Shown piece after piece: positions 25,846 through 34,906 of a DNA stretch of 64,000 nt. Made by a program: the position numbers and the translations under genes. Each line of letters starts with the position of its first letter. The stretch's first letter is position 1. The stretch is from contig NZ_SDID01000007.1 in NCBI RefSeq assembly GCF_009192995.1, forward strand, positions 1-64,000, given 5' to 3'. Below the pieces are notes generated by a model. It was given only the letters and a program-made list of their open reading frames with translations. It had not been told where the DNA came from and searched no databases. The stretch is from Sulfurimonas indica. Lineage in GTDB: Bacteria > Campylobacterota > Campylobacteria > Campylobacterales > Sulfurimonadaceae.

Positions 25846-26983
25846 CAATTTCCTCTTTTGTAATTGTAAGTGGTGGTAAGAAACGAAGTGTGTTTCTTCC
25901 GGCTTTAAGCACCATCACTCCATTTTCTCTTGCACTATTGATGATATTTGACAAAGTCTCGGCATCTTTTACACGGAGTCCACACATCATACCAAAGCCG
26001 ACTTTTTGAGTAAAAATATCTTGATGTTCTTTGTAAAATGCTTCAAGAGCTTGGTTGAAAATCAAAGATGTACTCTCCAAATCACCGCTCTTTTTTAGCT
26101 CATCGAGAATATCAACTACTTCACATACTGCACGAGCTGAGAGATAGTTTCCTCCAAAAGTTGAGCCGTGATCACCTGCTGAGAGCACATTTTTAAGTGT
26201 TGTCATAACTATACCGACAGGAACTCCTCCAGCAACACCTTTTGCTAAAGTAATGATTTCAGGTTCAATACCATAAGCCTGAGAAGCTGTAAATTCACCT
26301 ACACGATAACATCCAGTCTGTACTTCATCAACGATAAGCGGAATCTCTTTTTCTTTAAGCAGTTTTTCCAGAGCCTGCACTTTTTCTTTGTCTTGCGGTT
26401 CAACACCACCCTCACCTTGAATCAGCTCTATCATTACAGCTGCTGTATGGTCATCTAAAAGAGATTCTATCTCATCAATGCCATCGGCATAAACAAAACC
26501 ATCAGGAAACGGTCCAAAGTAGTTATGCATAGACTCTTGGCCTGTTGCTTTTACGGTTGTAATTGTACGCCCATGAAATGAGTGGTTGAGTGTAATGATT
26601 TTATAGCGTTTTATCTCTCCATCACGTTCACCGTGCTTACGTGCTATCTTAATAGCTCCCTCATTTGCTTCTGCACCGGAGTTTCCAAAGAAACACTGCA
26701 TATCATAGCCACTTGCCTCTACCACTCTCTGTGCTGCTTTAGCCTGCGGCGCAATATAGTAAAGATTTGAGATGTGTGTTATTTGTGAGACCTGCTCACA
26801 CAAAGCCTGTGCAACTCTTTTGTTGGCATGTCCGACAGAAACCACACCGATTCCCGAAGTAAAATCTATATATTTTTTCCCATCTGCATCAAAAAGTGTT
26901 GCATTTTCACCTTTTACAAACTCAACATCTGCTCTCGCATATGTCGGCAACACATATTTTTTATCTAGCTCTTCTATATTCAT
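25802..26983 (-). CDS. argD: Acetylornithine aminotransferase
   Basis: 393-residue class III aminotransferase. It converts N-acetylglutamate semialdehyde to N-acetylornithine in arginine synthesis, and many bacterial enzymes also serve lysine synthesis. Motifs: NSGAEANEGAIK, the HGRTITTVKATGQ region, VDEVQTGCYRVG, and the PLP lysine in TLAKGVAGGVP. Length is normal. It starts 9 bp after the molybdopterin gene and overlaps the TolC-like gene by 44 nt. Other arginine genes are not in the window. Confidence 0.92.
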   Translation of the reverse strand: MNIEELDKKYVLPTYARADVEFVKGENATLFDADGKKYIDFTSGIGVVSVGHANKRVAQALCEQVSQITHISNLYYIAPQAKAAQRVVEASGYDMQCFFGNSGAEANEGAIKIARKHGERDGEIKRYKIITLNHSFHGRTITTVKATGQESMHNYFGPFPDGFVYADGIDEIESLLDDHTAAVMIELIQGEGGVEPQDKEKVQALEKLLKEKEIPLIVDEVQTGCYRVGEFTASQAYGIEPEIITLAKGVAGGVPVGIVMTTLKNVLSAGDHGSTFGGNYLSARAVCEVVDILDELKKSGDLESTSLIFNQALEAFYKEHQDIFTQKVGFGMMCGLRVKDAETLSNIINSARENGVMVLKAGRNTLRFLPPLTITKEEIDEGFKALTAAVSGL

Positions 26984-26992
26984 AAAAATCCT

Positions 26993-28741
26993 TTAATTTA
27001 CTTTTTCAATTCTGACAAAATTCTCTTGACAGATTGCACTTTTACCTTCATAGGAATGTTTTGAAGTCGTTAAATTGTTTACGCCCTTAGTCCCGCTGTA
27101 AATAAGAACACAATCCTCACGCAAGTCATCATTCAGCTTTACCGGCAACTCTACTTCACCTACATTTGAGATAAGTTTTACCAACTCACCCTCTTTATAT
27201 CCTAGAGCACTGTGAAGATAGACATTCTCTTCTCTGTAAAATTGAGAATTGAGTGACTTCGGTGATTTGACAGTGATAAGATAGAACTCATTTTCTTCGA
27301 CCTTTTGCGGTACTTCAAATTCTTCTAAAAAAACAAATTCACCATCATCCGTATCAAAGCCCTCTTGATAAGGTATTGCTTCACGCTTTTCTACTTCAAA
27401 AGAGCCATCAATCTTCACGACAGCATGATTTTTAAAGTGTTCAAGATACTCAGCCTCACTTTTTAGCGCAATATCATACTCTTTGGCTAAAAATACCGCT
27501 AAATCATACTCAGATATCCCAATATCACTCTCTTGCTGTTGATGCATTAACATCATGCCGTTATGTGAATAAGATGTTCTGATATCATCTTTTTCTAAAA
27601 ATGTTTTGGCAGGAATGACCAGATCTGCGATCTCACTTGTCTCATTCTCATACAAACCAAAATAGACAACATTCTCAACATGTTCGATACTGTCTCGCAC
27701 TCTGTTTGAGTCTGGCATCTGAGAGAGTGGGTTTGCACCTTGGATAAAAACTGTTTTAAACTCATCAAAAGGCGTATCTACCTTAGAGACTTTTTTTGCT
27801 TTACTGAGATCAAATGGCATCTTTATAGCCTCTTTTGAATTACCTAGATAGGCAACACCACACCCCTTTTTTCCAAAAAGACCAAGACCTACGGCAAAAG
27901 CATCGATAGCACGCATAACATCTGCACCGTCACGATACTTCTGCATACCGACACCACAAACGATAGCCGTCTTTTTGCCGACGACAAGATGTAAGAAATC
28001 ACCAATCTGCCCAAGTGTCATACCGATATCTTCAAGTATCGCTTTGATACGAATCGTCTGCGTAAGTTCATAATAATCTTCATGCTCACTTGCAAACTCT
28101 TTTAAAAATGCATCATCACACGAATCTTCAATGTGCAAAAAACGGTACAGAAGCATCGCTAAAAAGATGTCAGTATGCGGCTTGATCTGAATATGCAGAT
28201 CTGCCATCTTTGCAATCTTTGTCTTTACAGGATCAATAACAATAACTGTCTTGTCTTTAATGAGCGGTAAGAGATGTGAAGATGTTACGTGAGGGTTTCT
28301 TCCCCAAAAAACAATAACTTCAGACTTTGCAATCTCAGAGAGTGGCATATTTTTATTGCTTCCTCTGCCTTCAATGATTCCCGCTTCTCCTGCTCCGTCA
28401 CAAAGTGATCCCTCTGTAACATACGTTCCCATTTGAGCAAAAACATGCTCTGTTACACCCTGCATCAATGCGAAGTTTCCACTACTACGATAACAGAGCG
28501 TTTCACTCTTCAGATTAGCATCAAGTATCTCCTTGAGTTTAGCAAGAGCCTCATCCATACTAATCTCTTGACCTTTATAACGAGCTTTTTCTATTCTTGC
28601 ATGAGCATCATAATGGTTAATATGAGGGCATAAAAAACCATTTGTATGTCCGTCTTTAAAAGCTTTTAGTTTGCCATCATCATAAACAATGCCACAGGCA
28701 TCATAACAATCCAATGGACAAGCCGTAATACTACTTTTCAT
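26993..28741 (-). CDS. Molybdopterin oxidoreductase (DMSO reductase superfamily), cytoplasmic
   Basis: 582-residue molybdenum/tungsten-bis-PGD enzyme. An N-terminal iron-sulfur site has C8-x3-C12-x3-C16-x21-C38. The cofactor-binding regions follow (FWGRNPHVTSSH, FIQGANPLSQMPDS), and a C-terminal MopB domain ends the protein. A SLCDGAGEAG segment is near residue 100, where the Mo ligand of this superfamily normally sits. No Tat signal is present, so it is cytoplasmic. Substrate unknown. ATG 28741 is chosen because AAAGGAC precedes it; an in-frame start at 28762 lacks support. It overlaps the adaptor gene by 11 nt. No electron-transfer subunit is adjacent. Confidence 0.85.
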   Translation of the reverse strand: MKSSITACPLDCYDACGIVYDDGKLKAFKDGHTNGFLCPHINHYDAHARIEKARYKGQEISMDEALAKLKEILDANLKSETLCYRSSGNFALMQGVTEHVFAQMGTYVTEGSLCDGAGEAGIIEGRGSNKNMPLSEIAKSEVIVFWGRNPHVTSSHLLPLIKDKTVIVIDPVKTKIAKMADLHIQIKPHTDIFLAMLLYRFLHIEDSCDDAFLKEFASEHEDYYELTQTIRIKAILEDIGMTLGQIGDFLHLVVGKKTAIVCGVGMQKYRDGADVMRAIDAFAVGLGLFGKKGCGVAYLGNSKEAIKMPFDLSKAKKVSKVDTPFDEFKTVFIQGANPLSQMPDSNRVRDSIEHVENVVYFGLYENETSEIADLVIPAKTFLEKDDIRTSYSHNGMMLMHQQQESDIGISEYDLAVFLAKEYDIALKSEAEYLEHFKNHAVVKIDGSFEVEKREAIPYQEGFDTDDGEFVFLEEFEVPQKVEENEFYLITVKSPKSLNSQFYREENVYLHSALGYKEGELVKLISNVGEVELPVKLNDDLREDCVLIYSGTKGVNNLTTSKHSYEGKSAICQENFVRIEKVN

Positions 28742-29540
28742 CTTTTTGTCCTTTAAACTCAACTTTTACCAATTGAGAGAAAACTTTTGGTGCATTTATA
28801 GCAATTTGTACTTTATACTTTGATATATTGATACTGTCTGCAATATTTAAGACTCGTAAAATCTTATAATTACTCTTTTTGTCATCAATATAGATAATTT
28901 TATCTTGAATATTTTGTAATTCATCTGTATCTACATAAACTGTCAGCAGTGCTTTTGACATATCTGCTACTCTTGCTAATGGAGTACCAATATTGACAAC
29001 CTGTCCCTCTTCAACATCAATAGAATAGAGTAAATAGCCCTCTTGTATAGCTTTTTTATCTCGTATGTTTTTTTGCAGCTGTATCTCACGCAACTCTAGG
29101 TCAGCAATGGAGTTTTTCAGTGAGTTTACCTCTTTTTGTGTTGCGATAAATGAGTTCTCACTTACAATCAAATCATAGAACTCTCTATCTTTATCAATAC
29201 GGGATTTTATTTTTAATGCTTCTGTTTTTTTAAAATTTGCTCTTTTTCTTTTAAGTACTTCTTTTAAATTTTGTAATATCTCTTGATTTAGTTTCAGTGT
29301 ATCTTTCAAACTTATGAGTTTTTTTCTCACATCTGCTAGTTCTGCTGTGTCAATTTCAGAATCTATAAGAAGAAACGGCTTTTTAGAGAGCTTTTTACCC
29401 AGCATATTTTCATCAATAAAAGTCACTTCTCCAATGACATTCGATGTAATTTTTTTAAACTTGTAAGGTTGTACTTTTGAGTAATAGACCTCACTGAGTA
29501 AAAGTTGTGAAGTTAAAAATAGATAGAGTAGTATTCTCAC
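28731..29540 (-). CDS. HlyD-like periplasmic adaptor protein
   Basis: 269 residues: a short signal peptide (about 1-17), a beta-barrel/lipoyl-like N-terminal part, a long coiled coil (about 65-160) rich in K/E/L, then YLLYSIDVEEGQVVNIGTPLARVAD, the second lipoyl half typical of membrane fusion proteins. It would bridge an inner-membrane transporter and a TolC-type channel. Translation starts at GTG 29540 with AAGAAGG upstream. First gene of the operon. It is short for the family and lacks the usual inner-membrane anchor. Confidence 0.78.
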   Translation of the reverse strand: MRILLYLFLTSQLLLSEVYYSKVQPYKFKKITSNVIGEVTFIDENMLGKKLSKKPFLLIDSEIDTAELADVRKKLISLKDTLKLNQEILQNLKEVLKRKRANFKKTEALKIKSRIDKDREFYDLIVSENSFIATQKEVNSLKNSIADLELREIQLQKNIRDKKAIQEGYLLYSIDVEEGQVVNIGTPLARVADMSKALLTVYVDTDELQNIQDKIIYIDDKKSNYKILRVLNIADSINISKYKVQIAINAPKVFSQLVKVEFKGQKDEK

Positions 29541-29659
29541 TTAATTATGCCTTCTTTTTAATTTTAATAGTTTCTATTTTAACATTTCCTAGCTAATATT
29601 CAAGCATATTTCATTTTATTTTTGCTACTATTAAGGCATATTTAACGAAAAGGTATTTA

Positions 29660-30616
29660 ATGTCTGTATTAGATAATGTTGATGCTGCTACAAATCTGGC
29701 AAAAAACAACGAACTGCAACTTTTGGTATTTCGTGTAAGCGAAAAAGAGGACTCTGCATACTATGCTATCAATGTTTTCAAAACAAGAGAAGTCGTTGAA
29801 TCAAAAAATCATTTCTTAACACAGATACCTTCACCACATCCTCTTTTAGAAGGCACTATCATTCTTCGTGGTCTGCAGATTCCTATATTAAACCTACCGG
29901 CATGGCTAGGGGTGACTCTTACAAAAGAGGAGATTGAACGCTCAAATATCTTAATATGTGACTTTAACGGCGTGATTATCGGTCTTCGTATTATGTCTGC
30001 ATATAGAGTTATCAAGAAAAACTGGAATGAGATGCATGCCCCTGATAGTTACAGACTTAAAGAAGATGGTGTTGTCATGAACGATACACGCCTGGAAGAC
30101 GGCTCACTCTGTTTGATACTTGATTATGAAAAACTTCTTGCAGATGTGCTACCACAAGCACTTGTTGATGTAGACAGAGATACAGAGATGCTTAAAGACA
30201 TAGATCTTCCTGATAAGCTCAAATTTGGAACAGTTCTCATTGCAGAGGACTCTAAAACGGCACAAAGACATCTTGTACAACTCTTCGCACGTGCAAATAT
30301 TACTATGAAACTTTTTGACAATGGAAAAAAACTTCTTGATTATATCAATGAGCTCGATGAAGCACAGATTGAACAAGTCTCTGCTATCATTACAGATATT
30401 GAGATGCCGGAGATGTCAGGATTTACTGTTGTTAAACTCTTAAAGTCAAATCCAAAAACAAGCAATATCCCAATCGTTATAAACTCATCAATGACAGGTG
30501 ACAATAATAAACGTGAAGCAGAAGTCCTTGGAGCAGATGGCTTTATCGATAAAACAAAAAGCCATAACATCATCCCTCTTATCGCTTCAATCATGAAAAA
30601 AACTGCCCAAGCGTAG
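29660..30616 (+). CDS. cheV: Chemotaxis coupling protein CheV (CheW-REC)
   Basis: 318 residues: a CheW domain (about 18-165) joined to a response-regulator receiver domain (about 190-315). Receiver residues are intact: E196-D197, phosphoacceptor D246 in ITDIEMPEMSG, and K298. CheV couples chemoreceptors to the kinase CheA and can be phosphorylated for adaptation; Campylobacterota often have several copies. AAAAGG precedes the ATG. It stands alone here, followed by a T-rich repeat. Confidence 0.94.
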   Translation: MSVLDNVDAATNLAKNNELQLLVFRVSEKEDSAYYAINVFKTREVVESKNHFLTQIPSPHPLLEGTIILRGLQIPILNLPAWLGVTLTKEEIERSNILICDFNGVIIGLRIMSAYRVIKKNWNEMHAPDSYRLKEDGVVMNDTRLEDGSLCLILDYEKLLADVLPQALVDVDRDTEMLKDIDLPDKLKFGTVLIAEDSKTAQRHLVQLFARANITMKLFDNGKKLLDYINELDEAQIEQVSAIITDIEMPEMSGFTVVKLLKSNPKTSNIPIVINSSMTGDNNKREAEVLGADGFIDKTKSHNIIPLIASIMKKTAQA

Positions 30617-30641
30617 TTTTTTCTTTTTTCTTTTTTCTTTT
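30617..30641 (+). repeat. Heptanucleotide tandem repeat (TTTTTTC x3.5)
   Basis: Three and a half copies of TTTTTTC directly after the cheV stop codon. It may act as a U-rich termination tract or as the periodic T-rich upstream part of a promoter for the GC-rich segment that follows. Copy number is low, so phase variation is not claimed. Confidence 0.8.
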
Positions 30642-30715
30642 GTTAATTTTTCAAAAATCTATAAAATAATTACGTCGAATAAATTTAAAGAGTGATGTAA
30701 AGTGCCCTGAAAGAA

Positions 30716-30835
30716 ATGCCCTTGGGGTACAAGGCGCTGATGACGAAGCGTACTTTCGTATGCGCTGTGAGTGAAACGAGGAAGTACTCTTGGGGTATGA
30801 GAAAGAAGCAACGCAGCAAGTGCGTCGCTATTTAA
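30716..30835 (+). other. GC-rich structured segment with a possible 39-codon ORF
   Basis: Between convergent cheV and oadB (226 bp gap) lies a stretch clearly richer in G+C than its surroundings. It contains an ATG-initiated 39-codon frame coding a basic peptide (start MPLGYKALM, end SKCVAI), and is also open on the opposite strand. Two hairpins are visible: 30748-30763 (GCGTAC/GTATGC, loop TTTC) and 30811-30825 (ACGCA/TGCGT). CTTGGGGTA occurs twice, at 30721 and 30789. No good ribosome site precedes the ATG. It could be a small RNA, a dispersed repeat or a small gene; a TATAAA-like box lies at 30660. Confidence 0.4.
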
Positions 30836-30842
30836 ATTTTAG

Positions 30843-32180
30843 TTATTGAAAGAGTGAGATTAATACTCCGGCTGCTACGGCTGAACCGATTACACCCGCA
30901 ACATTAGGCCCCATCGCATGCATAAGAAGCATATTCGTTCTATCATACTCCATACCAACTTTATTTGATACACGAGCTGCCATAGGAACTGCAGATACAC
31001 CTGCTGAACCGATAAGTGGGTTAATTTTATGACCTGGGAAAAGATTCATAATCTTAGCCATAAGTACACCTGCTGCAGTACCAACAGAGAATGCAACGAT
31101 ACCAAGAACCATAATAAACATAGTCTCAGGTACTAAGAACTGATCTGCTGCCAGTTTAGAACCAACACCAAGACCTAAGAAGATCGTTGTAATGTTGATA
31201 AGTGCATTTTGAAGCGTATCATTCAAACGCTCAACTACACCTGACTCTTTTAAGAAGTTACCAAACATAAACGCACCGATAAGTGGTGTAGATTCTGGTA
31301 AAACTAAAATCGCAAGAACAAGTACTAAAATAGGGAAAATCAGTTTCTCTAAACGAGATACGTGACGTAGTGTACTCATTTTGATTTTTCTCTCAGCTTC
31401 ACTTGTTAACGCTTTCATAATCGGAGGCTGAATGATTGGTACCATCGCCATATATGAGTATGATGCAACCGCAATCGCTCCAAGAAGCTCAGGTGCAAGT
31501 TTTGTTGCGATAAAGATAGATGTCGGACCATCCGCTCCACCAATAATTGAAATCGCAGATGCTTGCTGCAGTGTAAAGTCAACAAGACTAGCTTGAGAGA
31601 GTGCAACTGCACCAACAAGTGTACCAAAGATACCAAATTGCGCAGCACCACCAAGAAGCGCTGTTTTAGGGTTAGATAATAGTGGACCAAAATCTGTCAT
31701 CGCACCAACACCCATAAAAATGATGATAGGGAACATTTCATTCGAGAGACCCATCTGATAGATGACTCCCAAAAAGCCGTGATCTCCTGCGATACCAGCT
31801 ACCGGAATATTGGCTAAAAGTCCACCAAAAGCAATAGGTAGGAGTAAAAGTGGTTCAAAACCTTTAGCAATTGCAAGCCAAAAAAGTAAAAATGTTACAA
31901 GAATCATAATTACACGGCCTAAACCTTTATGAAAATCACTCATTGGCTGACCAGTTGCACTCATCTCATCCTCACGTGGATTTACAAGTGCTACGATACC
32001 TGTTGACTCCAAGAATCCTGTTATCATCTCTGAAAAAGGTTTAGATTGATAATTCTCTTCTTTATGCGTTGATGATACTTGCTGTTCTGTTGTTGCATGT
32101 TCTGATGCAGCAGCATTTGCAGAAAATGCAAATGCAAAAAGCATCAATGATGCAAGTAGTTTAATTACAATATTTTTCAT
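30843..32180 (-). CDS. oadB: Sodium-translocating decarboxylase beta subunit (OadB)
   Basis: 445-residue integral membrane protein of the Na+-transporting carboxylic acid decarboxylase beta family, with an N-terminal signal-like segment and about ten membrane helices. Characteristic segments are the [13 protein letters not shown] motif in the first core half and the [13 protein letters not shown] segment in the second, which together line the Na+/carboxybiotin site. It decarboxylates carboxybiotin and pumps Na+. It starts 4 bp after oadA. An N-terminal extension (about 80 aa) precedes the conserved core. Confidence 0.94.
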   Translation of the reverse strand: MKNIVIKLLASLMLFAFAFSANAAASEHATTEQQVSSTHKEENYQSKPFSEMITGFLESTGIVALVNPREDEMSATGQPMSDFHKGLGRVIMILVTFLLFWLAIAKGFEPLLLLPIAFGGLLANIPVAGIAGDHGFLGVIYQMGLSNEMFPIIIFMGVGAMTDFGPLLSNPKTALLGGAAQFGIFGTLVGAVALSQASLVDFTLQQASAISIIGGADGPTSIFIATKLAPELLGAIAVASYSYMAMVPIIQPPIMKALTSEAERKIKMSTLRHVSRLEKLIFPILVLVLAILVLPESTPLIGAFMFGNFLKESGVVERLNDTLQNALINITTIFLGLGVGSKLAADQFLVPETMFIMVLGIVAFSVGTAAGVLMAKIMNLFPGHKINPLIGSAGVSAVPMAARVSNKVGMEYDRTNMLLMHAMGPNVAGVIGSAVAAGVLISLFQ

Positions 32181-32184
32181 CTGC

Positions 32185-33987
32185 TTATCCTAAGACTGCT
32201 ACGACTTGACCTTCTACAACTTTATCATTTGTAGCTACATTGATAGATTTGATTACTCCACCTTTTGGTGCAACAACATCTATCTCCATTTTCATAGACT
32301 CAAGAATCATGATTACATCACCTTCATTAACGCTCTGACCTGGATTCGCTACGATTTTCCAAACATTACCCGGAAGTAATGCTTTGATATCTACACCTTC
32401 ACCTGATGCTGCTGCTGGAGCCGCTGCTGCTGGAGCTGCGCTTTCACCATTTACTGCAGTTACTTGGATATCTGCATCACCTTCTGCTACTTGAACACTA
32501 AATTTTTGACCATCTACTACTACTGTATAATTTCCACTACCCATATTTGAACTTCCTTCTTCACAATCTTTTTTCATTTCTGAAATTTTACGTACGTTTA
32601 ATTCGCCTTCACCTTTTAAGAATGCGATACCTTTTTCCTGACAAGCTGCTGCGATAAAGATATTTTCTTCAGTGATCTCGATATCTTCATCTTTAAGTCT
32701 GTTAATCCAGCTCTCTAAAGATTTTGCAGGATCAGCATCAGCCAGATCTAAAGCTTTTTCAGTTGTTGGCTCAAGTTTTAACTGCTCTGAAGCAATTTTA
32801 ACTATCTCTGGATCTGGTTCAACCGGAGTTTTACCAAAGTATCCAAGAACCATTTTTCCATAACCTGGAGCAATTGCTTTCCAAGGACCTTGCATAACAT
32901 TGTTGAGTGCCTGTTGGAAATAGAACTGTGAAACCGGTGTTACTGATGTACCGTACCCACCTTTTTCTACAACTTCCTGCATTGCAGCAATTACTTCTGG
33001 GAATTTTTCCATAATACCATTGTCACGCATCATTTGCGTATTTGCAGTAAGTGCACCACCTGGCATTGGAGAGAATGGAATAATAGGAGAAACCATAGTC
33101 GCCTCTGGCGGCATAAAGTAATCTTCAAGACATGCTTGAAGCTCTTTTTCATATGTAAGTATCTTACCAAGCTCTAAACCACCAAGGTCATAGTTCATTC
33201 CCTTAGTTGCATGAAGCATAGTTAAGATATCTGGTTGACTTGTCCCACCACTCACAGGACTTGCTGCCATATCGATACCATCAACACCAGCTTCAAGTGC
33301 AGCCATGTAAGCAGCTACAGAAACACCGGCAGTTTCATGTGTATGGAGACGAATATGTGTATCATCACCTAAAAGTTTTCTAGCCATTTGAATCGTTTCA
33401 AAAACTTTTTGAGGGTTTGAAGTACCACTTGCATCTTTAAAACAGATACTGTCATATGGAAGTCCACTGTCTAAGATATCACGAAGTGTTTTTTCATAGA
33501 ACTCAACCGTATGTGCACCATGGCATCCTGGTGGGAGATCCATCATTGTAACAACAGCTTCATGCTTAAGACCATGATGTGTAATTCTCTCAGCTGAGTA
33601 TTTCAGGTTTTCTACATCATTTAAAGCATCAAAGTTACGAATAGTCGTTGCACCATGCTTCTTAAACATTTTTGCATGCAGGTCAATAAGCTCTTTACTA
33701 CCAGTATCAAGCATTACTGTATTTACACCACGAGCAAGTGTTTGAAGGTTTGCATCTGGTCCAACGATCTTACGGAACTTGTCCATCATCTCAAATGCAT
33801 CTTCTCTCAGGTAAAAGTAAAGCGATTGAAATCTCGCTCCTCCACCAAACTCGAAGTGAGTAATACCAGCCATTTTAGCCGCTTCAACTGCCGGAAAAAA
33901 GTCATCCATTAATACACGACCACCAAAAACTGACTGGAAACCATCTCTAAAAGTTGTATCCATTACATCTATATATTTCTTAGCCAT
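32185..33987 (-). CDS. oadA: Oxaloacetate decarboxylase alpha / pyruvate carboxylase subunit B
   Basis: 600 residues: an N-terminal HMGL-like carboxyltransferase domain (DTTFRDG at 10-16, the lysine of [11 protein letters not shown], the metal-binding HTHETAG), a conserved PYC_OADA middle domain, an alanine/proline-rich linker and a C-terminal biotinyl domain with ESMKME (biotin lysine K566). With OadB/OadG it forms a Na+ pump that decarboxylates oxaloacetate; with a separate biotin carboxylase it could act as pyruvate carboxylase. A candidate carboxylase is at 48905-50332. Gap to oadG 8 bp, to oadB 4 bp. Confidence 0.95.
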   Translation of the reverse strand: MAKKYIDVMDTTFRDGFQSVFGGRVLMDDFFPAVEAAKMAGITHFEFGGGARFQSLYFYLREDAFEMMDKFRKIVGPDANLQTLARGVNTVMLDTGSKELIDLHAKMFKKHGATTIRNFDALNDVENLKYSAERITHHGLKHEAVVTMMDLPPGCHGAHTVEFYEKTLRDILDSGLPYDSICFKDASGTSNPQKVFETIQMARKLLGDDTHIRLHTHETAGVSVAAYMAALEAGVDGIDMAASPVSGGTSQPDILTMLHATKGMNYDLGGLELGKILTYEKELQACLEDYFMPPEATMVSPIIPFSPMPGGALTANTQMMRDNGIMEKFPEVIAAMQEVVEKGGYGTSVTPVSQFYFQQALNNVMQGPWKAIAPGYGKMVLGYFGKTPVEPDPEIVKIASEQLKLEPTTEKALDLADADPAKSLESWINRLKDEDIEITEENIFIAAACQEKGIAFLKGEGELNVRKISEMKKDCEEGSSNMGSGNYTVVVDGQKFSVQVAEGDADIQVTAVNGESAAPAAAAPAAASGEGVDIKALLPGNVWKIVANPGQSVNEGDVIMILESMKMEIDVVAPKGGVIKSINVATNDKVVEGQVVAVLG

Positions 33988-33995
33988 TATAATCC

Positions 33996-34229
33996 TTAAC
34001 CTTGTCTATGGTGTGCAATTGCTGCTGTGATTGCTGCAATTATTTTCTTATTGTCTTTTTGTGCACCTGCTTGTTGCATATCCGCACTTGGCTGTGGCTC
34101 AGGGAAAAATTTATGTATTACATATGACATTAAATTCATAAATAATATCATTATAATTAGGAATGCGAACACTGTTCCCATTCCTAAAAACATAAATTTA
34201 ACTCCCTCTATTACGAGGTTAGTCTCCAT
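33996..34229 (-). CDS. oadG: Oxaloacetate decarboxylase gamma subunit (OadG)
   Basis: 77-residue small membrane protein: one transmembrane helix (about 9-33, FLGMGTVFAFLIIMILFMNL) and a cytoplasmic tail rich in P/A/Q ending IAAAIAHHRQG-like, as in OadG, which joins OadA to OadB. ATG 34229 is preferred because AAAGG lies 8 bp upstream; an in-frame ATG at 34247 lacks a ribosome site. First gene of the oadG-oadA-oadB operon. Confidence 0.85.
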   Translation of the reverse strand: METNLVIEGVKFMFLGMGTVFAFLIIMILFMNLMSYVIHKFFPEPQPSADMQQAGAQKDNKKIIAAITAAIAHHRQG

Positions 34230-34413
34230 AAAATTACCTTTATTCATAATTTGTGCAGGTAGTATAGTACAAAGATGTTTAAAGAAAGTTTTTCTTTTAC
34301 TTAATCTTTTTTAATATTAGAATTCTGTTACTTTTTCGAAGTCTAATCTTTAATTGATATCTTTTTAGATAAAATACTTCTAAGAGAGATAATTTTTCAA
34401 GGATTTAACAGTT

Positions 34414-34719
34414 ATGATAGCAGGAATGTATGAACAAGATTTTATTGCATATATGATATTTGGACTTATTCTCAACTTTGTTATGTCGATGATGTTTGGA
34501 GTCTATCTAAGCAAAAATATCGGCATGCAGGAGATGATAGAGTCCAAAGGAAATAAAGAGCAGTCCCTGCTTGTTCGTTTAAGTCTTTTTATTCCTTATG
34601 CAAAAATGTTTATCACCCTCTACAGAGTAGCTATCTTACAGTTCTTCTTTTTAAACAAAGGCTACACACATAAAGAGTTTTGGATATATATGACAAGTGA
34701 GCAGGAAAAAAGTTCCTAA
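34414..34719 (+). CDS. Small membrane protein, unknown function
   Basis: 101 residues with two hydrophobic segments (about 11-32 and 58-78) separated by a charged loop. AAGGA lies about 10 bp upstream of the ATG. I do not recognise the family. It is followed 11 bp later by another small membrane protein gene on the same strand, so the pair probably forms an operon. Function unknown. Confidence 0.7.
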   Translation: MIAGMYEQDFIAYMIFGLILNFVMSMMFGVYLSKNIGMQEMIESKGNKEQSLLVRLSLFIPYAKMFITLYRVAILQFFFLNKGYTHKEFWIYMTSEQEKSS

Positions 34720-34730
34720 AAAGGCAAAAA

Positions 34731-34901
34731 ATGGATGACTTTAAATTAAAAGTGCTACTCAGTATATTAGGGGGAATTGCCTTCTCTTTTATCTTTATAC
34801 TGCTTGCCTTTATTCTACCGCCTCAAAAAGAAGAAGTTCAGGTTATCACAAAACCGAAAGGAAAGCTTGAACAGATTTCACAGTCTCTACGTGAGAGATA
34901 A
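34731..34901 (+). CDS. Single-span membrane protein, 56 aa
   Basis: Short frame with AAAGG six to seven bases before the ATG. It encodes a charged N-terminus (MDDFKLK), one transmembrane helix (about 9-30, hydrophobic with a double glycine), then a basic/acidic cytoplasmic or periplasmic tail ending SLRER. Good codon use, ribosome site and tight spacing after the previous small membrane gene argue for a real gene. No recognised family. It converges with the HPt-like gene, 5 bp away. Confidence 0.65.
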   Translation: MDDFKLKVLLSILGGIAFSFIFILLAFILPPQKEEVQVITKPKGKLEQISQSLRER

Positions 34902-34906
34902 AACCC

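Noticed and set aside
30617-30641. TTTTTTC tandem repeat as a phase-variation tract
   Set aside because: Only 3.5 copies, outside any coding frame and after a stop codon; no switchable gene is evident.
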